A stretch of DNA of 46,737 bases, taken from NCBI GenBank assembly GCA_023432465.1, contig JAEYUO010000089.1, forward strand, positions 1 through 46,737. Direction: 5' to 3'. This DNA comes from Planctomycetota bacterium. GTDB taxonomy: Bacteria > Planctomycetota > Phycisphaerae > Phycisphaerales > UBA1924. The position numbers were made by a program, and so were the translations under genes. Position 1 is the stretch's first letter; each line of letters opens with the position of its first letter. Under the pieces are notes generated by a model. The model ran no database searches and was not told the DNA's origin. It was given only the letters and a program-made list of their open reading frames with translations. This document shows, piece by piece, positions 32,995 through 40,949 of the stretch.

Positions 32995-34122
32995 ATGACC
33001 ACGTGCGTGAACCCGACGAACACGGTGCCCGGAACCTTTACCAATGGAGGCTTCGGCACAAGCCCTGGCGCGGTAACGAGCAACCCGCAAAGCTTCCCCG
33101 GTTCCTTCAACACCACCACTCCCAACGGCTTTGTCGGCAGCCCGTGGCCCACGAACACCGTACCCACGTTCTATGGCCAGCCGTACAACTTCGGATTCAC
33201 AAACACTTTCCCCACGACGCAGTTCAACACCACGCCGTGGATGAACACGTTTGGGTGCAACGTCCCGCAGTGGTCGAATCCCAGCTGCTTCAACTCCGCC
33301 GCGTGGACCAACCCGTATGCCTTCAACCCCTACGCCAGCATCACTCCCGGCTTCATCCCCGCGTGGAACAACGGCTTTGTCACGCCCGTGAACACCTTCA
33401 ATCCCATCTTCAATCCCGCGTTCAACACCTTTCCGAACAACGTGAACCCTGCGCAGTTCAACCCCTGGAACGCGACGTTCAACACGACGCAGGGCTTCGC
33501 GCAGACCTCGCCCTGGCAGACGCCCTGGAACTGGAACTTCAACCCCGGCTTCATCAACAACGGCACCACTCCGTTCGTCGGAAACTACTCGGCGCCCGTC
33601 CCCAACAGCTTCGTGAGCCCGATCACCACGGCGTGGGCGAACCTCGCCGCGGCGATCAACACGCTCAGCCAGCCCGGCAACTGGTCGCCGTTCACGACGC
33701 CGAGCACCCCCGCCTTCAACACCACCCCGTGGAATAACGGCTTCCCGACCTTTGGCGGCTTCGCCTCTGCCCCCCAGCAGACGTTCGGCCTTGCTCCCTC
33801 GTTCACGAACACCACCATGAACCCGTGGTCGAACACCGTTCCGACCTTCGGCTTCAACCCGTTTGCGAACACACCGTTCAACCCGACGTTCGGCAATACG
33901 CCGTTCCCGACCGGCTTCGCGAACACCCCTTGGTCGAACACCCCCGCGTTCAACGGCGGGTTCAACCCGACCAACTTCAATCCGTTCTTCCCCGGGCAGT
34001 TCGCTCCCGGGTTCAACCCGCAGAGCTCTGCCGGTTTCACGCCGGTCGCGCCGACGAACACCGTTCCCACCACGCGCACCAACCCGCAGAACGGCGACAG
34101 CGCCTACCGCAATGCGGCCTGA
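32995..34122 (+). CDS. Uncharged Asn/Pro/Phe/Thr-rich low-complexity protein
   Basis: A 375-residue protein of very unusual composition. Residues 1-359 contain no Lys, Arg, Asp, Glu or His; the only charged residues are Arg, Asp and Arg in the last 16. The sequence is dominated by Asn, Pro, Phe, Thr, Gly, Ala, Ser and Trp in loose repeats such as FNPFANTPFNPTFGNTPF and PWNATFNTTQGF; FG dipeptides occur seven times and NPF/FNP many times. There is no signal peptide or transmembrane helix. AAAGGAG six to ten bases before the ATG makes translation likely, and a strong terminator closes the gene. The nucleotide sequence keeps the strong third-position bias of its neighbours. It could be a phase-separating or matrix protein; this is speculation. 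No known family recognised. Confidence 0.8.
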   Translation: MTTCVNPTNTVPGTFTNGGFGTSPGAVTSNPQSFPGSFNTTTPNGFVGSPWPTNTVPTFYGQPYNFGFTNTFPTTQFNTTPWMNTFGCNVPQWSNPSCFNSAAWTNPYAFNPYASITPGFIPAWNNGFVTPVNTFNPIFNPAFNTFPNNVNPAQFNPWNATFNTTQGFAQTSPWQTPWNWNFNPGFINNGTTPFVGNYSAPVPNSFVSPITTAWANLAAAINTLSQPGNWSPFTTPSTPAFNTTPWNNGFPTFGGFASAPQQTFGLAPSFTNTTMNPWSNTVPTFGFNPFANTPFNPTFGNTPFPTGFANTPWSNTPAFNGGFNPTNFNPFFPGQFAPGFNPQSSAGFTPVAPTNTVPTTRTNPQNGDSAYRNAA

Positions 34123-34186
34123 GCCCACTCTGACACGACTTGTGTCGCCATGACGCGACATCACGAACCGCGCACGGATGCGCTGA

Positions 34187-34220
34187 CGCCCCGGGCACCA
34201 CGCCCGGGGCGTTCTTGTTT
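34187..34220 (+). terminator. Rho-independent terminator after the uncharged-protein gene
   Basis: Stem CGCCCCGGG / CCCGGGGCG with a seven-base loop, followed by TTCTTGTTT. It begins 64 bases after the stop codon and its T-rich end touches the stop of the convergent smpB. Confidence 0.88.
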
Positions 34221-34785
34221 ACCGGCGTCGCGACAGTGCCCGGTCGATGTCCCGCTTCACTTCGCGCTTTGCGATGGCTTCCCGCTTGTCGCCCTTGCTC
34301 CGTCCCTTGGCCAGGCCGATCAGCAGCTTCGCGACGCTGTTCTTGAAGTAGATCTTCAGCGGCACGATCGTCAACCCGTCGGCTTGCACCTGCCGGCAGA
34401 GCTTCATCAACTCACGCTTGTGGCACAGGAGCTTCCGCGTCCGCGTCGGCGCGTGCTGCCCGTCGCTCCCCGCCCGGCCCGCGGGCCCATACTCCCCGAT
34501 GTTCACGCTGTGCAGCCACAGCCCCGGCTCGGCGTAGCGAGCCTTTGCGGCCTTGCTCTGGTCCTTCCCGCCGACCCGCCGCGTCCCATCCTCGGCGCGG
34601 ACATAGCCCTCGCCCAGCGAGACCTTTCCCTCGCGCACCGACTTCACCTCAGACCCCCACAGCACCATCCCGACCTCGAGCGTCTCAAGGATCTCGTAAT
34701 CGTGCCGCGCCTTCCGGTTCTCGATCGTCCGGGTCTCGTTCTGATGGGCCGCCTTGCCGCCCGATTTCTTACCACCCTTGGCCAT
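34219..34785 (-). CDS. smpB: SsrA-binding protein SmpB
   Basis: Binds tmRNA and delivers it to stalled ribosomes for trans-translation. The 188-residue protein has the SmpB core: ENRKARHDYEILETLEVGMV (usual N-terminus of the beta-barrel), WGSEVKSVREGKVSLGEGYV, then KLLCHKRELMKLCRQVQADG and LTIVPLKIYFKN. The C-terminal tail KREAIAKREVKRDIDRALSR is the basic segment that inserts into the ribosome decoding centre. At 188 residues it is longer than the usual 150-165 because of a Gly/Lys-rich N-terminus and an insertion around residues 76-95. The start at 34785 begins MAKGGKKSGGK. ssrA itself is not in the window. Divergent from the ABC exporter genes. Confidence 0.95.
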   Translation of the reverse strand: MAKGGKKSGGKAAHQNETRTIENRKARHDYEILETLEVGMVLWGSEVKSVREGKVSLGEGYVRAEDGTRRVGGKDQSKAAKARYAEPGLWLHSVNIGEYGPAGRAGSDGQHAPTRTRKLLCHKRELMKLCRQVQADGLTIVPLKIYFKNSVAKLLIGLAKGRSKGDKREAIAKREVKRDIDRALSRRR

Positions 34786-34849
34786 GGGGGCAACTCTACG
34801 CCGCGCCCGCCGTTTGACATGGGCGAAACCAACCCGTACGTTGACACCC

Positions 34850-35695
34850 ATGCTTCGTCTGGACAACCTGCACAAGCGGTTCGGCAGCGTCGATGCGCTC
34901 CGCGGGCTGTCGCTGGATGTGCCGCGAGCAACGGTCTTTGGGCTCCTCGGGCCCAACGGCGCGGGAAAGACCACGACCATCAGCATCGCCGTCGGACTGC
35001 TCCGGCCGGATTCCGGAGCCGTCAACCTCGACGGCGCGGGCTCGCCGGTTGATCCCTCGGTCCGCCGCCGAATCGGTGTCGCGCCGCAGGCGATCGCGCT
35101 GTACGACGAACTGACCGCTGCCGAGAATCTCGACTTCTTCGCGACGCTCTACGGCCTCGACCGCGCGATCCGGCGTGCCCGGACCGACGACCTCCTGGCC
35201 CGGGTCGGCCTGACCGATCGCGCCCGCGACCGCGTGAAGGTTTTTTCGGGCGGCATGAAGCGCCGCCTGAATCTCGCCGCGGCGTTGATTCACGACCCCC
35301 CGCTCGTGTTGCTGGATGAGCCGACGGCCGGTGTCGATCCGCAGTCCCGCAACGCGATCCTCGACATCGTCCGGTCTCTGCGCGACGAGGGACGCACGGT
35401 GCTCTACACCACCCACTACATGGAAGAGGCCCAGCGCATCTGCGACCGCGTCGCGATTGTGGATCACGGCCGCGTGCTCGCAGAAGGCACAGTGGACGAG
35501 CTCATCGCCTCGCGCGGCGGCGCGAGCGTCGTCACCATCGAGACCGATGCCGGGCACATCCGCATCGAGACCGCCGACCCCGTCGCCGAGCTCACCGCTC
35601 GGCTGCGATCGCCCGACATCCGCGGCGTCCGGGTGGATCGCCCAGACCTTGAGAGCGTGTTTCTGCACCTGACCGGAAGGAGCCTGCGAGACTGA
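34850..35695 (+). CDS. ABC-2 transporter ATP-binding subunit
   Basis: A 281-residue ATPase for an ABC-2 type exporter. Walker A GPNGAGKTT at about 34-42, Q-loop region PQAIALYDELT, signature VFSGGMKRRLNLAAALIHDP and Walker B LVLLDEPTAGVDP are all present, as are the D-loop PQSRNAILD and the switch histidine in LYTTHYMEEA. A roughly 60-residue C-terminal extension follows, as in drug- and lipid-export ATPases. The stop overlaps the permease start by one base (TGATG), so the two are translationally coupled. Substrate unknown. Confidence 0.93.
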   Translation: MLRLDNLHKRFGSVDALRGLSLDVPRATVFGLLGPNGAGKTTTISIAVGLLRPDSGAVNLDGAGSPVDPSVRRRIGVAPQAIALYDELTAAENLDFFATLYGLDRAIRRARTDDLLARVGLTDRARDRVKVFSGGMKRRLNLAAALIHDPPLVLLDEPTAGVDPQSRNAILDIVRSLRDEGRTVLYTTHYMEEAQRICDRVAIVDHGRVLAEGTVDELIASRGGASVVTIETDAGHIRIETADPVAELTARLRSPDIRGVRVDRPDLESVFLHLTGRSLRD

Positions 35696-37011
35696 TGGGC
35701 CCCGCACTTTCCATCGCGTTGAAGGATGTGCGGCTGCTCGTGCGGGATCGTATGGGTTTCTTCTTCACGTTCTTCTTCCCGCTGTTGATTGCGGTGTTCT
35801 TCGGCATGGTCTTCCAGCAGGGCGGCGGCCCCGCGGGCATCCCGGTGGCGATCGTTGATCTCGACGCGACGCCCGAGTCCGGCGCGTTCGCGCAGAAGCT
35901 CCGCGGCGGCGGCGAACTGGAACTCAACGACTCGCTGTCATATGCGGAGGCCGAGGCCGCGGTCCGTTCCGGCAAGCTCCGGGCCATGGTCGTTCTGCAG
36001 AAGGGCTTCGGCGATGCCCGGAAGCGCCCGTTCTGGGGTGAGCCGGTGAAGATCGAACTCGGCGTGGACCCGTCGCGCGCGGCACTCGCGTCGATGCTCA
36101 ACGGCGTTCTCTCCAAACACGCGTACGAGGGCATGTCCGACATGTTCGCCGACCCGGCGGCGATGCGCACGCAGGTCCGCGACTTCATGGAGGAGATGCG
36201 AAAGGACAATCAGCTCCCCCGCGCGATGCGGCCCGCGTTTGAGCTGTTCTTCAACTCGCTCGATTCAATGCTCGGTGAGATCGAACAACAGGAAGGCGAG
36301 GAGTCCGCCGCCGCGACGGGCCCGGGAAGCGGGAGCGAGGGGGCTTCGCCCCGCCGCGGATGGCAGCCGGTGGAGATCTCAACCCGCAGCATCACGGGCC
36401 AGAAGCGCGATGTGCCCGCCAACAGCTTCGCCCTCACCTTCCCGCAGGGCATCATCTGGGGGATGATGGGGTGCGCACTGAGCTTCGCGATTACGCTCGT
36501 CACCGAACGCACCCGCGGCACGCTCATCCGACTGCGGATCGCCCCGCTGTCACGGGCTCACCTGCTTGGCGGAAAGGCGCTCGGTTGCTTCGTCGTCACT
36601 TTCTCGGTCGCCGCGCTGTTGATGGTTGTCGCCAGAGTCGTCTTCGATGTTCGCCCGACCTCGCTGGCCATGCTCACGGTCGCGATCGTGTGCAGTTCCC
36701 TCTGCTTCGTCGGGATCATGATGCTCCTGGCCGCGGTGAGCAAGACCGAGGCCGCGGGCAACGGGCTGGGCTGGGGCGTGCTGCTTCTGCTTTCGATGAT
36801 CGGGGGCGGCATGGTGCCGCTGGAGTTTCTGCCCGGGTTCATCAAATCGCTGAGCGTCGTGAGCCCGATCCGCTGGGCCCTGCTTGCGCTCGAAGGCGGC
36901 GTCTTCCGCGATGCGACCGTGGCGGAACTGGCGGTGCCGTGCGGCGTGCTGCTGGGAATTGGCGCCGTCTGCTTCGGGCTCGGCACACGGCTGTTCAAAG
37001 TGCATTCGTAA
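35695..37011 (+). CDS. ABC-2 transporter permease subunit
   Basis: A 438-residue permease. Topology: one N-terminal helix (MGFFFTFFFPLLIAVFFGMVF), a large extracytoplasmic domain of about 200 residues (GGPAGIPVAIVDLDATPESG onward, with helical stretches), then five C-terminal helices (from WGMMGCALSFAITLVTERTR, with VVTFSVAALLMVVARVVFDV, AIVCSSLCFVGIMMLLAAVS, VLLLLSMIGGGMVPLEFLP and a last one before the C-terminus). This is the YhhJ/DrrB-like ABC-2 layout. It is coupled to the ATPase by a one-base overlap. The substrate cannot be read; an export role for lipids, drugs or polymers is usual. Confidence 0.9.
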   Translation: MGPALSIALKDVRLLVRDRMGFFFTFFFPLLIAVFFGMVFQQGGGPAGIPVAIVDLDATPESGAFAQKLRGGGELELNDSLSYAEAEAAVRSGKLRAMVVLQKGFGDARKRPFWGEPVKIELGVDPSRAALASMLNGVLSKHAYEGMSDMFADPAAMRTQVRDFMEEMRKDNQLPRAMRPAFELFFNSLDSMLGEIEQQEGEESAAATGPGSGSEGASPRRGWQPVEISTRSITGQKRDVPANSFALTFPQGIIWGMMGCALSFAITLVTERTRGTLIRLRIAPLSRAHLLGGKALGCFVVTFSVAALLMVVARVVFDVRPTSLAMLTVAIVCSSLCFVGIMMLLAAVSKTEAAGNGLGWGVLLLLSMIGGGMVPLEFLPGFIKSLSVVSPIRWALLALEGGVFRDATVAELAVPCGVLLGIGAVCFGLGTRLFKVHS

Positions 37012-37049
37012 GATGTACGGTTAAGCACGGAGAGATTATCCCCGGTTTG

Positions 37050-37109
37050 GGCTTGCGGGGATTCCCCAAGCTCGGTACGCTACCGAGAGGTCAAGGCATC
37101 GGAACCTTG
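37050..37109 (+). ncRNA. Three tandem hairpins, structured RNA candidate
   Basis: Three consecutive inverted repeats in 60 bases: GCTTGCGGGG-ATT-CCCCAAGC (37051-37071), CTCGGTA-CGC-TACCGAG (37071-37087, perfect) and CAAGG-8 bases-CCTTG (37092-37109). They precede a 26-codon ORF with a good ribosome-binding site and a terminator at 37270. The set looks like the 5' leader of a short transcript. No known riboswitch was recognised. Confidence 0.4.
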
Positions 37110-37126
37110 GCTTCGAGGAGAGAGTC

Positions 37127-37207
37127 ATGTGCATTTCGCGTGCACAGACCATCGCGCGACTGTTCGAGTTCAGCGCATCGCTCGCCGCGAGGCGGCAGCG
37201 CGGATAG
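37127..37207 (+). CDS. 26-residue small ORF with strong ribosome-binding site
   Basis: An ATG at 37127 with GAGGAG seven bases upstream opens 26 codons ending at TAG (37205-37207). The product starts MCISRAQTIARLFEFSASL and ends with a basic tail (ARRQRG); it would be a short amphipathic peptide. A second hairpin region (GGGG/CCCC around 37231-37254) and a terminator follow. It may be a small protein, a leader peptide or chance; coding status is not proven. Confidence 0.35.
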   Translation: MCISRAQTIARLFEFSASLAARRQRG

Positions 37208-37269
37208 CCTCTGAATCAGCCTCTTCTCTTGGGGGCCCTCGCGAGGGAGACCCCACGCAACGACGGACG

Positions 37270-37303
37270 CGAGCGGCATGCAAATGCCGCTCGTGTTCTT
37301 TTT
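37270..37303 (+). terminator. Rho-independent terminator in the intergenic region
   Basis: Perfect 10-base-pair stem CGAGCGGCAT / ATGCCGCTCG with loop GCAA, followed by TGTTCTTTTT. It is 259 bases beyond the permease stop, too far to be a typical terminator of that operon, which suggests a separate short transcript ends here. Confidence 0.85.
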
Positions 37304-37437
37304 GGACGCGTGGGGAGTTTCCTCAGCGCTGTGCATGCTTGGTTACGCAACAGCGCACCATGTGAGAGCATGTGACCAGGATTCGACGCCAACATGTTGA
37401 ATCGGAATGGACTTGCAGGCGTCAAGTCGTATCCCAA

Positions 37438-38475
37438 TCACTTCGTGGTCCAGCCATACTGTCGAGCAAGCCTCTCGCCGAGCGAACGCCGGGTCTCGTG
37501 TTTGGCTTTGAGGGCCCATTGCGCAGCGCTCAACCGAGCATTGTGCTCTTCATTGACCTTCGCCTTCGCTCGTTCTGTGAAAACGTTGCTGCCGATCGCG
37601 CCGACCGCCGCGCCCGCCGCGCCCGCGACAAGCTTTTGGAGCGAACCTTCCTCAGATTCGAACGCGAACTGACCGAGATTGCCTCCCGCTGTTCGTGCCC
37701 GTTGGTCTCTGCCGGACTCTATCGCCGCGAGTTGCTCACGTCGGGAACTCTCCACGTCAAGCACGGCCTGCGCGGCTTCGACCAACTCATACACCCAGAC
37801 CTTCAAGGAATGATCAGCATCCTGAAGATTGACTTGCCGGTAGTGAGTCACGATGGCTCTCGCCATGCTTGGGTCATAGTGAGAGAACTTGGAGATCGTA
37901 CTGCGTTCGCTCGTGAGGATCGCGTTCCATGCGTCCACGGTCGCCTGCGTGCGCCGAGCGAGCAGCAGTTGCTCGGGGCTCTGTGCGGATGGTGCTCCAG
38001 CGCCTGTTGGCGAATCCGCTCTCCACACCGCAAGCACAGTGAAGAACAACACCGATGCCACGAGCATTCCGCCGAGAGCGGCGATGCCGGCGATGGCGGT
38101 GACCCGAGTCTTGTGGGTGGTCGGTCGGGGTTCAGTCACGCTAGGGGACTGACTTGCCTGCCGCTGCCCGCCAGCCGCATCCGCAGCATTCGACGTGGCA
38201 TCAGCGCCCACGGAGTCTTCGGATCGGCCCGCCACCGTAGATGGCCGAGCAGGTGAGTTGGCGGCCGTCGGACTTTGAGGTGCCGGCGTCGAGTGTGCAG
38301 AGACTGAAGGCGAAACGGGCTTCGGCTCTTCGACGATTTGACGTGGCGCAACATCTGGATCGACTTCCACCCCGTTGCGACGTGCCCTCTCGATTGCTGC
38401 GGCGGCATTCTCGCCACTCACAAGCACGCGTACGCGCTTCCCGTCTGCGGTATAGCCGTAGAGCTCGAATCGCAT
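37438..38475 (-). CDS. Single-pass membrane protein with GspF-N-like head
   Basis: A 345-residue protein. The ATG at 38475 follows GGAGG. The first 45 residues (MRFELYGYTADGKRVRVLVS and so on) match the spacing of the N-terminal segment of GspF/PilC-type proteins (Y-x-A-x-D-x-G-K-x-V, then an Ala-rich helix and R-R-N-G-V-x-V). A long Pro/Ser/Ala-rich disordered linker (about 50-125) leads to one transmembrane helix (AIAGIAALGGMLVASVLFFT). The C-terminal part is helical and charged, with a glycine-zipper-like segment VAGAAGAAVGAIGSNVF. Not a full GspF, because the four-helix repeats are missing. Function unknown. Confidence 0.68.
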   Translation of the reverse strand: MRFELYGYTADGKRVRVLVSGENAAAAIERARRNGVEVDPDVAPRQIVEEPKPVSPSVSAHSTPAPQSPTAANSPARPSTVAGRSEDSVGADATSNAADAAGGQRQASQSPSVTEPRPTTHKTRVTAIAGIAALGGMLVASVLFFTVLAVWRADSPTGAGAPSAQSPEQLLLARRTQATVDAWNAILTSERSTISKFSHYDPSMARAIVTHYRQVNLQDADHSLKVWVYELVEAAQAVLDVESSRREQLAAIESGRDQRARTAGGNLGQFAFESEEGSLQKLVAGAAGAAVGAIGSNVFTERAKAKVNEEHNARLSAAQWALKAKHETRRSLGERLARQYGWTTK

Positions 38476-38757
38476 CTGTACCTCCGTTCGATGGAGTGCG
38501 CGTTGCCGCGAGTTCTTCAACGCATCTCGTCCCGGGAGGTCTCAAAGATCCTCAGGCGACCGGAAGTCGCGCGCCGAAGCAGGCCAGAGTATCAGGAGTT
38601 CCCCTTCATTGCAAGGAGCGTATGCGGTGAAGCAATCCCTCGTACTTGCCTTGGCAGAAGGTGGCTGGCATCTCAAGTTGTAATCTCATGCCGCCGGATC
38701 AGAGGCTGCCGCGTTCCAGATCGCGACGACATGCGAACGCTGCTGGGCCAATCCGCC

Positions 38758-39153
38758 TCAGTACCTCGGCAACGAGGGATCGATATCCACCGACCACAGG
38801 TCGATCCCCCCGGCCATGGAACGCACATCCGTGAAGCCCATCGCCCTCAACGCCGCGGCCACCCGCAGCGACCTGCGCCCGTGATGGCAGTACACGATCA
38901 CCGGGTGATCGCGTCCGCCCTCATCATCCTCAAGCTCATCTGCCCGGCGTTCGATCTCGTCCATCGGCAGGTGCACCGCGCCCGCGATACGGCAGTGCTC
39001 CCACTCCTCCGGGCGTCGACAGTCGACCAGCAGCGGTCGATCCGTCGCTTTGCGTGTGATCAGTTCGCGCGTCTGCCTGGGCGTCGTTTCCCACTCTTCA
39101 CGGAACGGATATCCGACCGGGAGTCCCCGAGCATCCAGCGGCGGCGTGCTCAT
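38758..39153 (-). CDS. Rhodanese-like sulfurtransferase
   Basis: A 131-residue single rhodanese domain that would carry a sulfane sulfur on its active cysteine. Visible: LLVDCRRPEEWEHCRIAGAV (CH2A-type start), HLPMDEIERR, and the active-site loop VIVYCHHGRRSLRVA with Cys89, then MGFTDVRSMAGGIDLW, the conserved C-terminal end. The ATG at 39153 overlaps the lipoprotein stop (ATGA) and so is translationally coupled. An N-terminal extension of about 25 residues precedes the domain. The role could be thiosulfate or GlpE-like sulfur transfer. Confidence 0.9.
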   Translation of the reverse strand: MSTPPLDARGLPVGYPFREEWETTPRQTRELITRKATDRPLLVDCRRPEEWEHCRIAGAVHLPMDEIERRADELEDDEGGRDHPVIVYCHHGRRSLRVAAALRAMGFTDVRSMAGGIDLWSVDIDPSLPRY

Positions 39154-39716
39154 CGCTGTTCGCTCGCAGCGTCCGCGGGCTTGGCCAGCAGGTCCGCCCG
39201 CGCTGCACGCAGCCACGCCGACCCGGGCTCTCGCTCATACGGCTCCAGCCCGTTGTCCACAGTCTTCCACATTCCACTCTGCCAGACCCTTGCCGTGAAG
39301 AACAGCACGATGTCCCCGGCCGCGGCCAGCGGGGCGAGCAGAGCCTCGCCTACCTGTGCGTTCATGCTGTCGGTGGTCACGCTGTCGAGCGCGGTCCCCG
39401 CGGTGGGGAACTTCCCTGCGTTCCGCGGAATGCCCGCATCATCGTGATAGTTCCGCGTATAGATCGGCTGGTGCTGCGGCTGGGTGCTGTGCGCCACGAT
39501 CGTGGTCAGCGGCCAGTCCGACCGGTCGAGCGACACCGTGGCCGGGCCGGGATCCGTCGCTGAATGATCTGTCGGTTCGGGTGCGGGCAGATAGAAGTTC
39601 GACGGGGCCCACGCCCGCGCGATCGCCTCATCGCTGTTGTCGGTGTACCACTTCGAGCAGCCGCCCGCGCACACACAGCCGGCGGACAAGACAAGCAGAA
39701 TCGTGGTGGCCTTCAT
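39150..39716 (-). CDS. Putative lipoprotein of unknown function
   Basis: A 188-residue exported protein, upstream of and coupled to the rhodanese gene by a 4-base ATGA overlap. The N-terminus is MKATTILLVLSAGCVCAGGC, with possible lipid-acceptor cysteines at residues 14 and 20 within a hydrophobic segment. The remainder is hydrophilic with aromatic and proline positions (NFYLPAPEPTDHSATDPGPA), and a hydrophobic stretch (VGEALLAPLAAAGDIVLFFT) late in the chain. No domain recognised. The pairing with a sulfurtransferase is by position only. Confidence 0.72.
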   Translation of the reverse strand: MKATTILLVLSAGCVCAGGCSKWYTDNSDEAIARAWAPSNFYLPAPEPTDHSATDPGPATVSLDRSDWPLTTIVAHSTQPQHQPIYTRNYHDDAGIPRNAGKFPTAGTALDSVTTDSMNAQVGEALLAPLAAAGDIVLFFTARVWQSGMWKTVDNGLEPYEREPGSAWLRAARADLLAKPADAASEQR

Positions 39717-39777
39717 GGCGGGGACTCCTCGGTCCTCAAGCGTACGCAGCCATTCCGCGGGTGGGAGTGCGGTTTGC

Positions 39778-40503
39778 TCACGTCCGCGGCCGGCGCCCGC
39801 GCCCCAGGACCGCCTCTACCGCCTGCCGCGCAGTGTGCTCATCGAATCCTCGCCGCGCGAGGAACCCCAGCACACGCCGCTTCATCACATCGACTTCCAG
39901 CGCCGGGGGCAGCTTGCGAAGCTGCGTCTGCGCAGCGATCGTCGCGAGCTCCAGAGGTGACTCCTTCCTCGCTTTCACGGCCGACTCGGCAGCACGACGG
40001 GCCTCGCCGGAGTTGATGCCGCGACGGGCGACCCGAGCGACGACGCGCATCTGCCCGACCGCCTTCGCGGCCTCGTTCGAGGCGACACGCTCCGCCAGCT
40101 TCGCATCATCGATCCAGCCAAGCTCCACGAATCGTTCGACGATCGCTTGCGCATACTCGGACTGCGCGCCCGCACGCCGCAGCAGCATCGAGGCCTCCAT
40201 CCGGCTGAGTGGTCGTGCGGCCAGGCGGCTGCGGAGTTTCAGCCGCGCCTTGCAGTTTGTCGCGGCCTGCGCAAGCCCTGCCACCAGCTCCGCGGTCAGC
40301 ACCGTTCCTTTGGCCAACCCGAGCGCGGCCACCTCCGTGTCGTCGATCCGCCATGGCTTGTGCCCGCGAACACGCACGGCGACGCAGTCCGGCTTCCCCG
40401 CATCCGGCCGTACCTCGGAAACGATCGAACCCTCGGCGACAGGTTGCTCATCCGCGCGAGACCGCCTCGATGCGCCCCGCCCTCGCCCGTACCCGCCGCT
40501 CAC
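39778..40503 (-). CDS. recX: Regulatory protein RecX
   Basis: A 241-residue inhibitor of RecA filament extension. The helical repeats of RecX are visible: RLAARPLSRMEASMLLRRAG (first three-helix unit), FVELGWIDDAKLAERVASNE, RVVARVARRGINSGEARRAA, and MKRRVLGFLARRGFDEHTAR with a final QAVEAVLGRGRR. The N-terminal 80 residues are more basic and variable, as in many RecX. The stop overlaps no other gene; its start overlaps the TPR gene stop (ATGA). recA is not in the window. Confidence 0.85.
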   Translation of the reverse strand: MSGGYGRGRGASRRSRADEQPVAEGSIVSEVRPDAGKPDCVAVRVRGHKPWRIDDTEVAALGLAKGTVLTAELVAGLAQAATNCKARLKLRSRLAARPLSRMEASMLLRRAGAQSEYAQAIVERFVELGWIDDAKLAERVASNEAAKAVGQMRVVARVARRGINSGEARRAAESAVKARKESPLELATIAAQTQLRKLPPALEVDVMKRRVLGFLARRGFDEHTARQAVEAVLGRGRRPRT

Positions 40504-40820
40504 GAGATCTGGTCCAGCAGCGCGGCCAACTCGCCCGAGGCCTTATGGTCCCGCGCGGCCTTCGCCGAGGCCAACCCCTGCCGCAGCGTCGCCGCGGCGT
40601 CTTCCGTGCGTTCGAGCTCGATCAGCGACATCGCCTTGTGGTAGTACGCGTAGTGATACGCCGGATCGGCCGCGATGCACCGGTCGTAGTAGCACACCGC
40701 CCGCTCGTGTTCATCGGCGGTGCCGACCTTCGCGTGCTCCTGTGCGAGGCCATACAGCACGAACGCATCGTTGGGGTCAGCCTCCAGCATCGCCGCGAGC
40801 TTGTCGAGTCGAGGATTCAT
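40500..40820 (-). CDS. Small TPR-repeat protein
   Basis: A 106-residue protein with two TPR-like helix pairs: DPNDAFVLYGLAQEHAKVG and ADPAYHYAYYHKAMSLIELE, with W/Y/A/G positions as in TPR consensus. The start at 40820 was chosen over 40832 because GGGG precedes it at a usual spacing. It overlaps recX by four bases and is transcribed first. TPR proteins serve as protein scaffolds; the pairing with recX suggests only shared transcription. Confidence 0.75.
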   Translation of the reverse strand: MNPRLDKLAAMLEADPNDAFVLYGLAQEHAKVGTADEHERAVCYYDRCIAADPAYHYAYYHKAMSLIELERTEDAAATLRQGLASAKAARDHKASGELAALLDQIS

Positions 40821-40949
40821 AAACAGCCCCATCCGTCGCGCCCACCTTGAACAACCGGCTGAACGGCCGGCCGCGATGCACTATCCTACATCAGGATCGC
40901 CCGGACTGGTTATGCCGAGCGCACAAGTGATTTGCGGATGGAGATGTCC

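Noticed and set aside
32107..34164. 685-codon minus-strand frame across atpC and the uncharged-protein gene
   Set aside because: Built from the antisense of the repetitive FNP/FG region plus atpC; the plus frames have ribosome-binding sites and, for atpC, clear homology. The repetitive Arg/Glu/Val/Gly composition is a mirror effect.
38627..38683. 18-codon GTG-started ORF preceded by AAGGAG in the gap before the rhodanese gene
   Set aside because: Too short to judge, rare start codon, and no terminator or conserved sequence near it.
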